Shown piece after piece: positions 32,232-42,138 of a stretch of DNA of 56,817 nt; positions within the stretch are counted from its first letter, which is position 1, and every line of letters starts with the position of its first letter. A program made the position numbers and the translations under genes. The notes beneath the pieces were generated by a model. The model had not been told where the DNA came from and made no database searches. It saw only the letters and a list, made by a program, of their open reading frames with translations. The DNA is from UMGS172 sp045636945 (GTDB lineage Bacteria; Bacillota; Clostridia; Oscillospirales; Acutalibacteraceae). The DNA is taken from assembly GCA_045636945.1 (NCBI GenBank), contig JAZTYO010000044.1:1-56817 (forward strand), written 5' to 3'.

Positions 32232-34279
32232 TACTGTATCCTTCCAAACTGCTTTTCTATCTCCCGTTTTTTAAGCTCCATTGCAACGGGGCGTCCGTGA
32301 GGACAGTACATAATTTCTTTCGAGTCCAAAACAGCCTCGGCCAAGGCTTTAAGCTCAATCGGTGACGAAAGGTTGCCACCCTTTACTGCGGCACGACAGG
32401 ACACCGTTTCGTATATTCTCTCAAGTCGTTCAATCTCAACGGCATTTTTGTCACTGAGGCTACCAGCAAGCTCGGAAACGAGATTGTCAATATTCTCAGA
32501 CGACAGTGCCGACGGAATAGCACGTACCAGCACGGTACTGTCACCGTAATCCTCAATCTCAAAGCCTGCCTTTTCAAGCAACTCGATACTGTCGACTATG
32601 ACGGTGTACTCGTCCTTTCTCAACACGACCTGCAACGGTGTAAGCAACATCTGAGGATTGCTTTCGGCCTCGGATTTCAGTTTATTGAACAGCATTCGCT
32701 CGTGGGCAGCATGCTTGTCGATAAGATACAGGCTGTCCTCTTTTCGGACGATTATGTAGGTCTTAAATGCCTCGCCGATATACTCGATTTCGGGAGTAAG
32801 CGAATCCTCTGCCAACTCTAGGGTAACAACGTCTTGCACAGACTCAGACTCAACAGCCTGTGCCTCAATCGGCTCGGTTACTGCAGTTTCTGTTGCCAAC
32901 TCGGTTACAATCGGTTCAGATTCTTCGGTTTCGGCCATTTTAGGCTCTGTTACCTGAGGTACTTCAATAACCGTTTCGGTGATAATTTCCTCAACCGTTA
33001 CGGTCTGTTTAAGTCTGGGGTCGGGGTTATCATCCCACTGGAAATAACTCTGCTTGGTTTCCTCATGAGGCTTTTGCACCACGGGGGTTTCAGCCTTGCC
33101 AAAGCTTGCCGACGGTTGCTTGAACGACATTGTCGGCCTGTTCTGTTCAGCCTTGGCAATCAATTCACTATATGTGCTTATAGGGTCGGCCTTTTTCTTT
33201 TCAATGCCGGGCAATACCGTCTGACGGTACTCCTCCGACGACATTCTTGTTTGACCCGTACGCTTGGGCAACGACATCTCGGGACGTTCGTCACCCTTAG
33301 CAAGAGCGTTTTTAATACTGAACATAACGCAATCGAAAATGCGTCGTTCATCCGAGAAACGGACCTCGGTCTTGGCAGGGTGAACGTTGATATCAACTGC
33401 TCCATAAGGTACTGTCAGATGCAACACTGCAGCAGGAAAACGCCCTACCATTGCCATATTTTTATATGCGGCATCCAATGCTGCCGCAACGGTTCCCGAA
33501 CGGACGTAACGGCCGTTGAGGAACACAAACTGAGCATTCTTTTTGGGTCGGCAGGCAGTAGGCTTGCAGGTGTAACCCGAAACCTTGATGCCGTTCATCT
33601 CACCCTCTACGGGGATAAGCGTTGATGCAAATTCGCGACCGCAAACGGCATATATTGCCGAAAGCAGTTTGCCGTCACCGGGGGTTACGAAAACCTGCTT
33701 ACCGTCACGGATAAACTTGAACGAAATCTCGGGGTGCGACATTGCAATATGGTCCAAAATCGCGGCAACCGAATTACCCTCTGCAACGTCCTTTTTGAGA
33801 AACTTCATTCTTGCAGGGGTGTTGAAAAACAGGTCGCGTATGATAATGGTCGTACCGTCGGGACAGCCTGCATCGTTGACAGTAACCGCATTTGAGCCCT
33901 CCGACGAATATGCCGTACCTATCTCACTGTCGTGGGTTTTAGTCAGCATATCGACGCGTGACACCGAGGAAATAGCCGCCAACGCCTCTCCTCTGAAGCC
34001 AAGTGTTGCAATACTATTAAGGTCGTTTTCGGTGCTGACCTTACTTGTTGCATGGCGCATAAAGGCAGTGGTAACGTCCTCACGGGCAATACCGCAACCG
34101 TTATCGGTGACCCTCATAAAGGTGACGCCGCCATTCTTTATCTCAACCGTGATAAGCGTCGAGCCTGCATCTATTGAGTTTTCAACAAGCTCCTTGATAA
34201 CCGAGGACGGACGTTCAACGACCTCTCCTGCGGCAATAAGCTCGGCAACCTGCTTAGGTAAAAAGTTTATAACTGCCAT
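32231..34279 (-). CDS. mutL: DNA mismatch repair protein MutL
   Basis: 682 residues. The N-terminal GHKL ATPase has KELVENSIDAGSTLITVEIK, DNGCGIAREDV and TLGFRGEALAAISSVS. A low-complexity linker rich in Glu, Thr, Val and Pro (about residues 340-480) leads to the C-terminal dimerisation domain with LIDKHAAHERMLFNKL. The last differs from the endonuclease motif DQHAxxExxxxE (Lys for Gln, Asn for the final Glu), so nicking activity is uncertain. Works with MutS encoded just upstream; RBS GGGAGG. Confidence 0.95.
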   Translation of the reverse strand: MAVINFLPKQVAELIAAGEVVERPSSVIKELVENSIDAGSTLITVEIKNGGVTFMRVTDNGCGIAREDVTTAFMRHATSKVSTENDLNSIATLGFRGEALAAISSVSRVDMLTKTHDSEIGTAYSSEGSNAVTVNDAGCPDGTTIIIRDLFFNTPARMKFLKKDVAEGNSVAAILDHIAMSHPEISFKFIRDGKQVFVTPGDGKLLSAIYAVCGREFASTLIPVEGEMNGIKVSGYTCKPTACRPKKNAQFVFLNGRYVRSGTVAAALDAAYKNMAMVGRFPAAVLHLTVPYGAVDINVHPAKTEVRFSDERRIFDCVMFSIKNALAKGDERPEMSLPKRTGQTRMSSEEYRQTVLPGIEKKKADPISTYSELIAKAEQNRPTMSFKQPSASFGKAETPVVQKPHEETKQSYFQWDDNPDPRLKQTVTVEEIITETVIEVPQVTEPKMAETEESEPIVTELATETAVTEPIEAQAVESESVQDVVTLELAEDSLTPEIEYIGEAFKTYIIVRKEDSLYLIDKHAAHERMLFNKLKSEAESNPQMLLTPLQVVLRKDEYTVIVDSIELLEKAGFEIEDYGDSTVLVRAIPSALSSENIDNLVSELAGSLSDKNAVEIERLERIYETVSCRAAVKGGNLSSPIELKALAEAVLDSKEIMYCPHGRPVAMELKKREIEKQFGRIQ

Positions 34280-34317
34280 TATGGCGACCTCCCTTCAAGA
34301 AATTTTAACTTAAAAAA

Positions 34318-34842
34318 TTATTCGTCAAACAACGAAATAAGCAATTTTTCAAACTCTTTGACCATCGGCTTTACACTGCTCTTCTTTTCCTTGTAGCCGA
34401 ACAGAGAAAATACACCAAAGGCCGAAATGAGCAACAATGGTATGTACAAAAACAGATGAATAAGGTTCTTAAGCTCGAATGCAAAATAAACGGTTAAGGC
34501 TGCTGCAAGCGGAACAAGGAAGCATACAATCGACAAAAGCTTGGTGTACCAGCTTATAAATCTGTCGTAAACGAAGGCATACTCTATCTTAGTGCCACCG
34601 TCCTTGGTTTCCTTTATCTCAACCAACATACAGTAGTTCTCGTAAACCTCGTTCTTTCGGCCCGAAATCTTGTACTCAATCTTAAATATACCGGTTTCGC
34701 GGTTGATACTGCCCGTAAGCTTGGAGGATGGGTCAGCCGAGGTAAGTGCATCCTCAAAAACGTCAAGCACCTCGGAATAAGGAATGTCTACTATTGCATG
34801 CTTTTTCTTTCCCAAAAGTTTATATCTTCCACCGATTTTCAT
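34318..34842 (-). CDS. Unknown two-helix membrane protein between mutS and mutL
   Basis: 174 residues from the ATG at 34842 (AGGGTGA 7 bases upstream; the GTG at 34851 overlaps that site). About 105 residues of soluble, beta-rich sequence (MKIGGRYKLLGKKKHAIVDI, KIEYKISGRKNEVYENYCML) precede two hydrophobic helices (about 107-127 and 131-152) and a basic/charged C-terminal tail. I do not recognise a family. Placement between mutS and mutL looks incidental but suggests co-transcription. Confidence 0.75.
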   Translation of the reverse strand: MKIGGRYKLLGKKKHAIVDIPYSEVLDVFEDALTSADPSSKLTGSINRETGIFKIEYKISGRKNEVYENYCMLVEIKETKDGGTKIEYAFVYDRFISWYTKLLSIVCFLVPLAAALTVYFAFELKNLIHLFLYIPLLLISAFGVFSLFGYKEKKSSVKPMVKEFEKLLISLFDE

Positions 34843-34857
34843 AAAAATCACCCTACC

Positions 34858-37464
34858 TTATTTTATCTCTTTGGCCTTCTGAACAAAGCCGTTCAGTGCC
34901 GTCATACACTCTATCGGAGTGAGGGTATTTACGTCAAGTAATTTAAGTTCTTCCAACAGTTGCTTTGCACCGTGAAGCTCAAAGGTTATCTGAGCATCGG
35001 CCTCATCACCCATAAATTTCAGGGTTGACGGTGCACCTTCGGTTTCAAGGGTATGCAAAATCTCCTTAGCACGTTCAATAACGGCATTGGGAATTCCCGA
35101 CAGCTTAGCAACCTCAACACCGTAAGAGTCATCGGCACCGCCACGAACGATTCTGCGAAGGAAGGTTATATCGTCACCGCGTTTTTTGACAGCGATGTTA
35201 TAGTTCTTAACACCCTGAAGCTGGTCCTCCAAAGCGGTCAACTCGTGGTAATGGGTTGCAAATAAGGTTTTTGCACCAATCTTTTTCTTATCGCAAACAA
35301 ACTCCAAAACTGCCCTTGCTATCGACATACCGTCATAAGTAGAGGTTCCTCGACCAATTTCGTCGAGTATCAAAAGACTCTTGTTTGTTGCGTTTTTGAG
35401 GATGTGTGCAACCTCACTCATTTCGACCATAAAGGTCGACTGACCCGAAGCTAAATCGTCCGAAGCACCAACACGGGTGAAGATAGCATCAGTTATGGAA
35501 ACATCGGCCGACGTTGCAGGAACAAACGAGCCAATCTGTGCCATAAGCACGATAATGGCAACCTGACGCATATAGGTCGATTTACCTGCCATATTGGGAC
35601 CCGTGATAATTGCACAGCGGTTGGCATTGTTGTCAAGCACGGTATCGTTCGGAACGAACGGCATCATACTCAACTGTTCAACCACGGGATGACGTCCGTC
35701 AACAATATTCAAAGCACCCGTTGTATTCAATGTGGGTCGACAATAATTATTCTTGATTGCAACCTCTGCGAACGAAGCCAGAACGTCAATCAACGCCAAA
35801 GCATCGGCCGTTTTCTGAATCCTCGGCAAAGCATCGGCAACAGTCTTGCGGATTGAATCAAATATCTGGAACTCTAACTGAGCACCGTGCTCACGTGCAC
35901 CAAGCACACGAGCTTCGATATTTTTGAGCTCGTCGGTAATATAACGCTCACAGTTGGTGAGGGTCTGTTTCCTTATGTAGGTATCAGGCACCATATCCTT
36001 GAAGGAATTAGTAACCTCTATGTAATAACCGAAAACCTTGTTGTAGCGGACCTTCAAGGTTTTGATTCCTGTTTTTTCGCGTTCTTCGGTTTCGATTCGC
36101 GAAATAATTTCCTTACCGCCCGTAAGGTCGGAACGAAGCAGGTCAACCTCATCGTTGTAGCCTTCACGGATGATACCGCCTTCACGTACCGAGAACGGAG
36201 GCTCGTCAACAATAGCACGGTCGATAAGGCCGCAAAGGTCCTCACACACATCGATGTCATTGTTGGCACCTGCAAGAATTCTCGAACGGCAAACCGACAA
36301 CTGCTGTTTTATTGAAGGCAGGCTTTTCATAGTGAAGCAAAGCGAACGCAATTCCCTACCGCCTGCAGTACCGTAAACAATTCTTGTCATAAGACGTTCA
36401 ACGTCGTGAACACCGGCCAAAAGCTCTCTCACCTCGCCCAAAAGCACGGCGTTGCCCGAGAACTCGTCCACACCGTTATATCGGGTTTCAAGAGCCATAC
36501 GGTCCATAAGCGGTTGACTTATCCATTGTCTTATAAGGCGCTTACCCATAGCAGTCTTGGTCTTATCAAGCACCCACAAAAGCGAACCTTTTTTCTCTTT
36601 GTTACGCATTGTTTCGCACAGTTCAAGGTTTCGCATTGCGGTAACGTCAACACGCATAAACTGATTGTCGGAGTAAACGTTCAACTCGGAAATACGCTCC
36701 ATACCGCTCATCTGAGTTTTTATGAGGTAATCAAGCGTTGCACCCAAAACTCTTACGGTAAGTGAACCCGGTGTAAGCCCTTTTTCGGCAACCGAGGATA
36801 TTTTAAAGTGATTGCAAACGGCAATTTCAGCAATACCTGAATCAAAACGTTCATCGTCAATCATAGTGACACAGCACTGCAAACGTTCGCGGATAAACGA
36901 GGCTATTTCCTTACATTCAACCAACTCGTTGACCGTTACAATCTCCTTGGGATTAAAGCGTCCGAGTTCTCCGATAACACGGCTTACGGCATCGGTGCCC
37001 GAAACCTCGGTCAAATGAACGTCACCCGTCGAAGCATCGACAAAGCACAGTCCGTATTCTTTTTTGGTGAAATAAAGGGTTGCAAGGTAGTTATTGCGTG
37101 ACTCGTCAAGCATACTGTCCTCAAGAACAGTACCCGGTGTGATAACACGGACGATATCGCGTCGGACAAGGCCCTTTGCAGTTGCAGGGTCCTCGGTCTG
37201 TTCACAGATAGCAACGCGGTAGCCCTTTTCGATGAGTCTTGCTACGTAACCCTCGTAGCTATGGTACGGAACACCACACATAGGTGCTCGTTCCTCTAAA
37301 CCACATTCCTTACCCGTAAGCACTATTTCAAGCTCGCGTGAGGCAGTTATAGCATCATCAAAAAACAGCTCGTAAAAGTCACCGACTCTGAAAAAGAGCA
37401 ATGTATCCTTATTCCGTTCCTTTATCTCAAGATACTGACGCATCATAGGCGACAGCTCAGCCAT
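34858..37464 (-). CDS. mutS: DNA mismatch repair protein MutS
   Basis: 868 residues, full length. The mismatch-recognition domain has the Phe-x-Glu motif in LFFRVGDFYELFFDDA (about residues 24-39). The ATPase domain has Walker A ITGPNMAGKSTYMRQVAII, the signature ASDDLASGQSTFMVEM, Walker B SLLILDEIGRGTSTYDGMSI and the His loop FATHYHELTALE. Binds mismatches and recruits MutL. Start ATG at 37464, RBS GAGGTG. Confidence 0.97.
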   Translation of the reverse strand: MAELSPMMRQYLEIKERNKDTLLFFRVGDFYELFFDDAITASRELEIVLTGKECGLEERAPMCGVPYHSYEGYVARLIEKGYRVAICEQTEDPATAKGLVRRDIVRVITPGTVLEDSMLDESRNNYLATLYFTKKEYGLCFVDASTGDVHLTEVSGTDAVSRVIGELGRFNPKEIVTVNELVECKEIASFIRERLQCCVTMIDDERFDSGIAEIAVCNHFKISSVAEKGLTPGSLTVRVLGATLDYLIKTQMSGMERISELNVYSDNQFMRVDVTAMRNLELCETMRNKEKKGSLLWVLDKTKTAMGKRLIRQWISQPLMDRMALETRYNGVDEFSGNAVLLGEVRELLAGVHDVERLMTRIVYGTAGGRELRSLCFTMKSLPSIKQQLSVCRSRILAGANNDIDVCEDLCGLIDRAIVDEPPFSVREGGIIREGYNDEVDLLRSDLTGGKEIISRIETEEREKTGIKTLKVRYNKVFGYYIEVTNSFKDMVPDTYIRKQTLTNCERYITDELKNIEARVLGAREHGAQLEFQIFDSIRKTVADALPRIQKTADALALIDVLASFAEVAIKNNYCRPTLNTTGALNIVDGRHPVVEQLSMMPFVPNDTVLDNNANRCAIITGPNMAGKSTYMRQVAIIVLMAQIGSFVPATSADVSITDAIFTRVGASDDLASGQSTFMVEMSEVAHILKNATNKSLLILDEIGRGTSTYDGMSIARAVLEFVCDKKKIGAKTLFATHYHELTALEDQLQGVKNYNIAVKKRGDDITFLRRIVRGGADDSYGVEVAKLSGIPNAVIERAKEILHTLETEGAPSTLKFMGDEADAQITFELHGAKQLLEELKLLDVNTLTPIECMTALNGFVQKAKEIK

Positions 37465-37505
37465 TGGTTTTCACCTCGAAATCAGATTTGTAATCAGAAA
37501 TAAAA

Positions 37506-37916
37506 TTAATGGCAACCGCCACATGTAGCACAGCTTCCGGTACAGCCGGTAGCAGGCTCGCAGGTTAGAGGGTCCTCACCCTCGATAGAAAGGTCGATAA
37601 TGCCGTTTACTCTCTGCATAACTGCATCAAAATCGGCCTTAGCCTTGTTAAATTCAAGCATAGTGTCGTTGCACATAATCTTGCCGTAAAGCTGACGAAT
37701 CTGAACATTGAATTCCTTAATCTTCTCACCGTCGCGTTCAGCCTCTTCCTTCTGGAACTCGTTATCAACCTGCATACGGGCAAGGTTAAACTCGCCAATC
37801 AACTTCTGCAATTCGGGGTCGGCATCGTTGGCCTTTCTGGCCTCCATATATTTCTTGTATCTTTCATCCTGCTGTAAAACAGCACCTAAATTTCTTGCAG
37901 CTTCAATAATGTCCAT
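37506..37916 (-). CDS. ylbF: YlbF/RicF-family protein with Cys-rich tail
   Basis: 136 residues: an alpha-helical YlbF/YmcA core (IIEAARNLGAVLQQDERYKK to MQRVNGIIDLSIEG) and a C-terminal tail CEPATGCTGSCATCGGCH with five cysteines and a His. In B. subtilis, RicF joins RicA and RicT in a complex that holds Fe-S clusters and affects RNase Y-dependent mRNA processing, sporulation and biofilm. The tail here fits a cluster-binding role. It lies between miaB and mutS; RBS AAGGAG. Confidence 0.88.
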   Translation of the reverse strand: MDIIEAARNLGAVLQQDERYKKYMEARKANDADPELQKLIGEFNLARMQVDNEFQKEEAERDGEKIKEFNVQIRQLYGKIMCNDTMLEFNKAKADFDAVMQRVNGIIDLSIEGEDPLTCEPATGCTGSCATCGGCH

Positions 37917-37935
37917 TTTAAAAATCTCCTTGAAA

Positions 37936-39375
37936 TTAGATTATATTTCCGTGAAGTACACCGTCAAAGGCGGTTATCTTCACATTAACAAAGTTTCCTA
38001 AAAGTGCCTTATCGCCTTCTACTCTCACAACAAGGTTTTCGGACGAACGACCGACAAGCACGTCTCCGTCAATCTCCTCTATGAGAAGTCTTACCTTTCG
38101 ACCAATAACCTCAGCGTTCAATTCCCTTGAAATTTCCTCCTGAACCCTTAAAAGCTCGGTAAATCGACGTGATTTGTCGGCTTTACTTTCAGGGTCTGGC
38201 ATCTTTTCGGCTGGTGTACCCGGACGGGGTGAGAAAATGAAGGTGAACAGTGAATAATAGCGTACCTTTTTGATAAGCTCAAGTGTTCCCAAGAAATCCT
38301 CCTCGTTTTCACCGGGGAAGCCGACTATAATATCACTCGTCAACTGTATCTCGGGCATCAATTCCTTGGCCTTTTCCACAAGACCCAGATAATGCTCGGA
38401 AGTATATCGGCGGTTCATTGCGGTCAGCACACGGTCAGACCCACACTGCACGGGCAGATGCAGATGCTTTTCAACCTTTTCGCACTCGGCCATTGCTTTG
38501 AGAAGTTCCTCTGAGCAATCCTTCGGGTGCGAGGTCATAAATCTTATTCTGAAATCACCTTCCAAAGCGTTGATTTCACGAAGCAGTTCGGCAAAGGTCA
38601 TTTTATGCTTGCAGTTTTTGCCGTAGGAATTGACGTTTTGACCCAAGAGCATTATTTCACGGGCTCCGCCTTTTATTATTTCCTTTGCTTCGGCAATAAT
38701 GTCCTCAGGCTCACGCGAAAATTCACGTCCTCTGACATACGGTACGATACAGTATGTACAGAAATTGTTACAGCCCTGCATAATGGGCAACCAAGCCTTG
38801 AAGGTGCCGTCGCGGTGAACGGGAATTCCCTCAAAAATACCGCTGTCATCGGTAGGATTTTCAAAAACACGCTTGCCCGTTGTCATTTTGCGGTAAACAA
38901 ATTCGGGGAATTTATGTCTTACCTGAGTGCCGAACAAAATATCAACATACGGGTAACTTTTTCTTATTTTTTTAGAAACTTCCGGTTGCTGTGCCATACA
39001 TCCGCACATACAAATTAACATTCCGGGTCGAATTCTCTTGTTGGCCTTTAAGATACCGACATTGCCAAAAACACGGGACTCGGCATGCTCACGGACTGCG
39101 CAGGTGTTATAAAGCACAAGGTCAGCCTCGTTCAAATCATCGGTAAAACCATAGCCCATAAGTTCCAAATAGCCTTTTAAATGCTCGGAATCGCTGACGT
39201 TTTGCTGACATCCGTAGGTATGGACAAAGGCCAACGGCTTATTTACATATTTAGCAGAAACAAGCTGTCGCACACACTCGGCATACCCAAACTGAACCTC
39301 TAATTCCTGCCTCTTTTTCGTATAAAAATCAATGTTTTCCAAATCGAATTTCTCCCAAAAGGCATACTGTTCCAT
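37936..39375 (-). CDS. miaB: tRNA methylthiotransferase MiaB
   Basis: 479-residue radical-SAM enzyme that converts i6A37 to ms2i6A37. N-terminal UPF0004 domain with FVHTYGCQQNVSDSEHLKGY and CAVREHAESRVFGNVG; radical-SAM cysteines in GCNNFCTYCIVPYVRGREFS (about residues 178-197); LLGQNVNSYG; TRAM domain near the C-terminus (GRKVRLLIEEIDGDVLVGRS). Three N-terminal Cys plus three SAM Cys are all present. The ATG lies only 10 bases after a consensus -10, with no SD, so the mRNA may be leaderless. Confidence 0.96.
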   Translation of the reverse strand: MEQYAFWEKFDLENIDFYTKKRQELEVQFGYAECVRQLVSAKYVNKPLAFVHTYGCQQNVSDSEHLKGYLELMGYGFTDDLNEADLVLYNTCAVREHAESRVFGNVGILKANKRIRPGMLICMCGCMAQQPEVSKKIRKSYPYVDILFGTQVRHKFPEFVYRKMTTGKRVFENPTDDSGIFEGIPVHRDGTFKAWLPIMQGCNNFCTYCIVPYVRGREFSREPEDIIAEAKEIIKGGAREIMLLGQNVNSYGKNCKHKMTFAELLREINALEGDFRIRFMTSHPKDCSEELLKAMAECEKVEKHLHLPVQCGSDRVLTAMNRRYTSEHYLGLVEKAKELMPEIQLTSDIIVGFPGENEEDFLGTLELIKKVRYYSLFTFIFSPRPGTPAEKMPDPESKADKSRRFTELLRVQEEISRELNAEVIGRKVRLLIEEIDGDVLVGRSSENLVVRVEGDKALLGNFVNVKITAFDGVLHGNII

Positions 39376-39385
39376 ATTCTTATTG

Positions 39386-39414
39386 ATTATACTATAAATC
39401 GTCCGTTAATGCAA
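39386..39414 (-). promoter_or_regulatory. miaB promoter, unusually close to the start codon
   Basis: -35 TTGCAT (39409-39414), 17-base spacer, consensus -10 TATAAT (39386-39391). The miaB ATG follows only 10 bases later, leaving room for a leader of about 0-4 bases. Confidence 0.7.
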
Positions 39415-39444
39415 GTAAAATACAACAACTTTTTAACAAAAAAT

Positions 39445-39488
39445 AAAACCGGCCTTGAAACGGTATTGTCCGTCTAAAGGTCGGTTTT
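39445..39488 (-). terminator. Terminator of the 77-residue protein gene
   Basis: Imperfect arms AAAACCGGCCTT and AAAGGTCGGTTTT; T-rich tract on the minus-strand side, after the stop at 39498. Confidence 0.6.
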
Positions 39489-39497
39489 GGACTTTCA

Positions 39498-39731
39498 TTA
39501 TTCGTGTTCTTTAAGCCAGATTTCAGCTTTATCCTTGGAAATACTCTTGATGTTTTCCTTAGGATACAAAGACTCTTCTCCACCGTTTACGTAGAGGAAC
39601 AGCTTGCCGTCAGGCATCTGATAAAGTGACTCCTCATAGCCTGCAGAGTCTCCAAACTCTCCGACAGAATACTTCTTTACGAGAGTTGCGACATCGGTGT
39701 CGTACTCACGCTTGCAAATGATTTTTTTCAT
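39498..39731 (-). CDS. Small conserved-looking protein of unknown function
   Basis: 77 residues, MKKIICKREYDTDVATLVKK at the start, then MPDGKLFLYVNGGEESLYPK and KDKAEIWLKEHE. Mixed alpha/beta, no membrane segment, no Cys pair. RBS AAAGGAG precedes the ATG. Stand-alone, between a miaB promoter and nadC. Similar short proteins occur in Clostridia accessory regions, but I cannot name a family. Confidence 0.7.
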   Translation of the reverse strand: MKKIICKREYDTDVATLVKKYSVGEFGDSAGYEESLYQMPDGKLFLYVNGGEESLYPKENIKSISKDKAEIWLKEHE

Positions 39732-39862
39732 TTGTTGTTCTCCTTTTAAAATTTATGTTAAACTGCATTGGACAAAATAATATATCCTATATACACAGTT
39801 TGCACAACTACAAATAAAATATTATGCTTGCTCAAAATTTAGTACTCAAACAATAGTTTTTA

Positions 39863-40693
39863 TTATTTGGAAATTTTGAGTGAAATGTCAAAAGCCTTTA
39901 CCGAATGGGTTAAAGCACCAATAGAAATAATGTCAACTCCTGTTTCGGCAACGGGACGGATGGTTTCGGTGGTAATATTGCCCGAAGCCTCCAACAAAGC
40001 CTTTCCGTTGGTCATTTCAACTGCTTTTCTCATAGTGTCACAGTCCATATTGTCGAGCATAATAATCTCGCAACCGGTGGAAAGTGCCTCTGCAACCTCA
40101 TCCAAATTACGGGTTTCAACCTCAATTTTTACAGTGTGACCGATTTTCTCACGCAACGTCGAAACAGACTTGGTAATACTTCCACAGGCATCAATATGAT
40201 TGTCCTTAAGCATAGCGGCGTCCGAAAGATTGAAACGGTGATTCTTACCGCCACCGCAGGTTACGGCATATTTCTGCAAAGCACGAAGTCCGGGTAGGGT
40301 CTTTCTTGTATCGGTAACGGTAGCGTTAGTACCCTTGATAAGCTCGGCCGCCTCGTGGGTCATTGTAGCAATACCCGACATATGCTGAATCAGGTTCAAC
40401 GAGGTACGTTCACCCTTAAGCAAAAGCTTGGTAGGACCTTCGATTTCGGCAATGATGTCACCCTTTTTAAGCGCGTCACCGTCGTTCATAAGCTTGTTTA
40501 TCTTGAAATTGCCCAAAAGCTCAAAAACTCTCAAAGCAACGTCAATACCGCAAAGCATACCGTCGGCCTTTGCCAAGAATTTCGCACTCGAAATTTTGGT
40601 ATCGGGCAAGAGGTTGTCGGCCGCCATATCAATATAGTTAATATCCTCTAACAAGGCCTTTTTGATAAGGTCGTCAATATAAAACTGCATCAT
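39863..40693 (-). CDS. nadC: Nicotinate-nucleotide pyrophosphorylase (quinolinate phosphoribosyltransferase)
   Basis: 276 residues. Converts quinolinate and PRPP to nicotinate mononucleotide. Motifs: ISSAKFLAKADGMLCGIDVA, GERTSLNLIQHMSGIATMTH, VTDTRKTLPGLRALQKYAVT, GGGKNHRFNLSDAAMLKDNH and LLEASGNITTETIRPVAETG, all QPRTase hallmarks. The start (ATG ATG at 40693) overlaps the nadB stop by 4 bases. A nadA is not visible next to the pair. Confidence 0.96.
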   Translation of the reverse strand: MMQFYIDDLIKKALLEDINYIDMAADNLLPDTKISSAKFLAKADGMLCGIDVALRVFELLGNFKINKLMNDGDALKKGDIIAEIEGPTKLLLKGERTSLNLIQHMSGIATMTHEAAELIKGTNATVTDTRKTLPGLRALQKYAVTCGGGKNHRFNLSDAAMLKDNHIDACGSITKSVSTLREKIGHTVKIEVETRNLDEVAEALSTGCEIIMLDNMDCDTMRKAVEMTNGKALLEASGNITTETIRPVAETGVDIISIGALTHSVKAFDISLKISK

Positions 40694-42138
40694 TTGTGAA
40701 GTACCTCCTTCAATGCTATCGAGGCCAAGGTTGCAAGCGAACGTGCCTCTAAGTAGTCGTTGGTTACCTGGAATCGATTGTTATTAAGTCTTGCCGCAAT
40801 GTTTTCAACCTCTGGCGAGTATTTTCTTACAGCCTCAAGGTTGGGCAGTACAAAGTGGCATTTCTGCATAATGTTGCGTATAGAAGTTCTTGTTCCCGTC
40901 GGCATCGGTGCACCGTCAACGGGATGCTCAGGTACTTTGCCGAAAACACTTGTATCGTTATAGCAACGGTTGATATCCTCGGCGGCACGTCGTCCGAAAA
41001 CAAGTGCCTCCAAAAGACTGTTGGAAGCCAAACGGTTTTTGCCGTGGACACCCGTGTGCGAGCATTCGCCAACCGCATAAAGACGGTTGATTCGGGTTCT
41101 CGAATTGAGGTCAACGTTAATACCGCCCATAAGGTAATGCTGTGTCGGGAAAATGGGAATCGGCTCTTTGGTAATATCAATCCCCTCAGAAAGACAACGC
41201 TCGTGAATCATCGGGAAGCGGTCACGGATAAATTCGGGGGTTCTGTGGGTTATATCAAGATAGAACTTGTCACTGCCTGTCCTACGCGATTCAAGGACGA
41301 TTCCACGGGATACGACGTCACGGGGAGCTAACTCCAAACGCTCGTCATAGCGGTGCATAAAACGTTCGCGGTGGCAGTTGATAAGGTAAGCACCCTCACC
41401 GCGGACAGCCTCACTTATAAGAAAACGCTCACGGCAGTTGTCACCTGCGAAACCGGTCGGATGAAACTGTATATAGCTTAAGTTTTCAATTCTTGCACCA
41501 AGCCCTGCCGCAATGGCGATACCGTCACCCGTTGCAATGGAGGAGTTGGTAGTATACTTATAGATACGACCGATACCGCCCGTTGCAATTATAACGTAGG
41601 ATGCCGCAACGGTATGCGGTTTGCCGTCCTTAAGCAACGAAGCATAATAGCCGTTGTTTGCCTCGTCAAGGAAGGCTAACGAGGTGTTTTCCTCAATATC
41701 AACATTCGGAAGGTCCTTTGTGGCGGCAATAACGGTACGCATCAATTCTTCACCTGTGGTATCACGGTGGTGAACAATACGACGGCGACTATGACCACCC
41801 TCAAGAGTGGCATGAATGTGACCGTCAACCTTGTCAAACTCTGCACCCAGGTCAATCATTCTGCGGACGTCATCAGGGCCCTCTTTTACAAGCACGTCGA
41901 CCGCCTCGATGCGGTTTTCACGTCCGCCTGCAATCATTGTGTCCTCAATATGCAGGTCGTAACTGTCATTCTCGGTATCAAGCACGGCAGCAACACCGCC
42001 CTGAGCCAGGTTACTGTTACAAAGTCTGACCTCTCGTTTTGAAACCACAAGAGCGTTTATTCTGCTGTCGAGATTATAGGCGGCATAAAGGCCTGCAAGA
42101 CCTGCACCGACTATAAGTACGTCATACTTATCACGCAT
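40690..42138 (-). CDS. nadB: L-aspartate oxidase
   Basis: 482-residue FAD enzyme that oxidises aspartate to iminoaspartate in NAD synthesis. FAD loop VLIVGAGLAGLYAAYNL, then NSNLAQGGVAAVLDTENDSY, ATLEGGHSRRRIVHHRDTTG and GECSHTGVHGKNRLASNSLL are family hallmarks. It is shorter at the C-terminus than E. coli NadB (about 540). ATG with AAGAGGTG upstream; a TATAAT lies about 70 bases before the start. Transcribed with nadC. Confidence 0.95.
   Translation of the reverse strand: MRDKYDVLIVGAGLAGLYAAYNLDSRINALVVSKREVRLCNSNLAQGGVAAVLDTENDSYDLHIEDTMIAGGRENRIEAVDVLVKEGPDDVRRMIDLGAEFDKVDGHIHATLEGGHSRRRIVHHRDTTGEELMRTVIAATKDLPNVDIEENTSLAFLDEANNGYYASLLKDGKPHTVAASYVIIATGGIGRIYKYTTNSSIATGDGIAIAAGLGARIENLSYIQFHPTGFAGDNCRERFLISEAVRGEGAYLINCHRERFMHRYDERLELAPRDVVSRGIVLESRRTGSDKFYLDITHRTPEFIRDRFPMIHERCLSEGIDITKEPIPIFPTQHYLMGGINVDLNSRTRINRLYAVGECSHTGVHGKNRLASNSLLEALVFGRRAAEDINRCYNDTSVFGKVPEHPVDGAPMPTGTRTSIRNIMQKCHFVLPNLEAVRKYSPEVENIAARLNNNRFQVTNDYLEARSLATLASIALKEVLHK

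Noticed and set aside
34318..34842. Mismatch-repair accessory protein
   Set aside because: Nothing but position between mutS and mutL supports it; kept as unknown.
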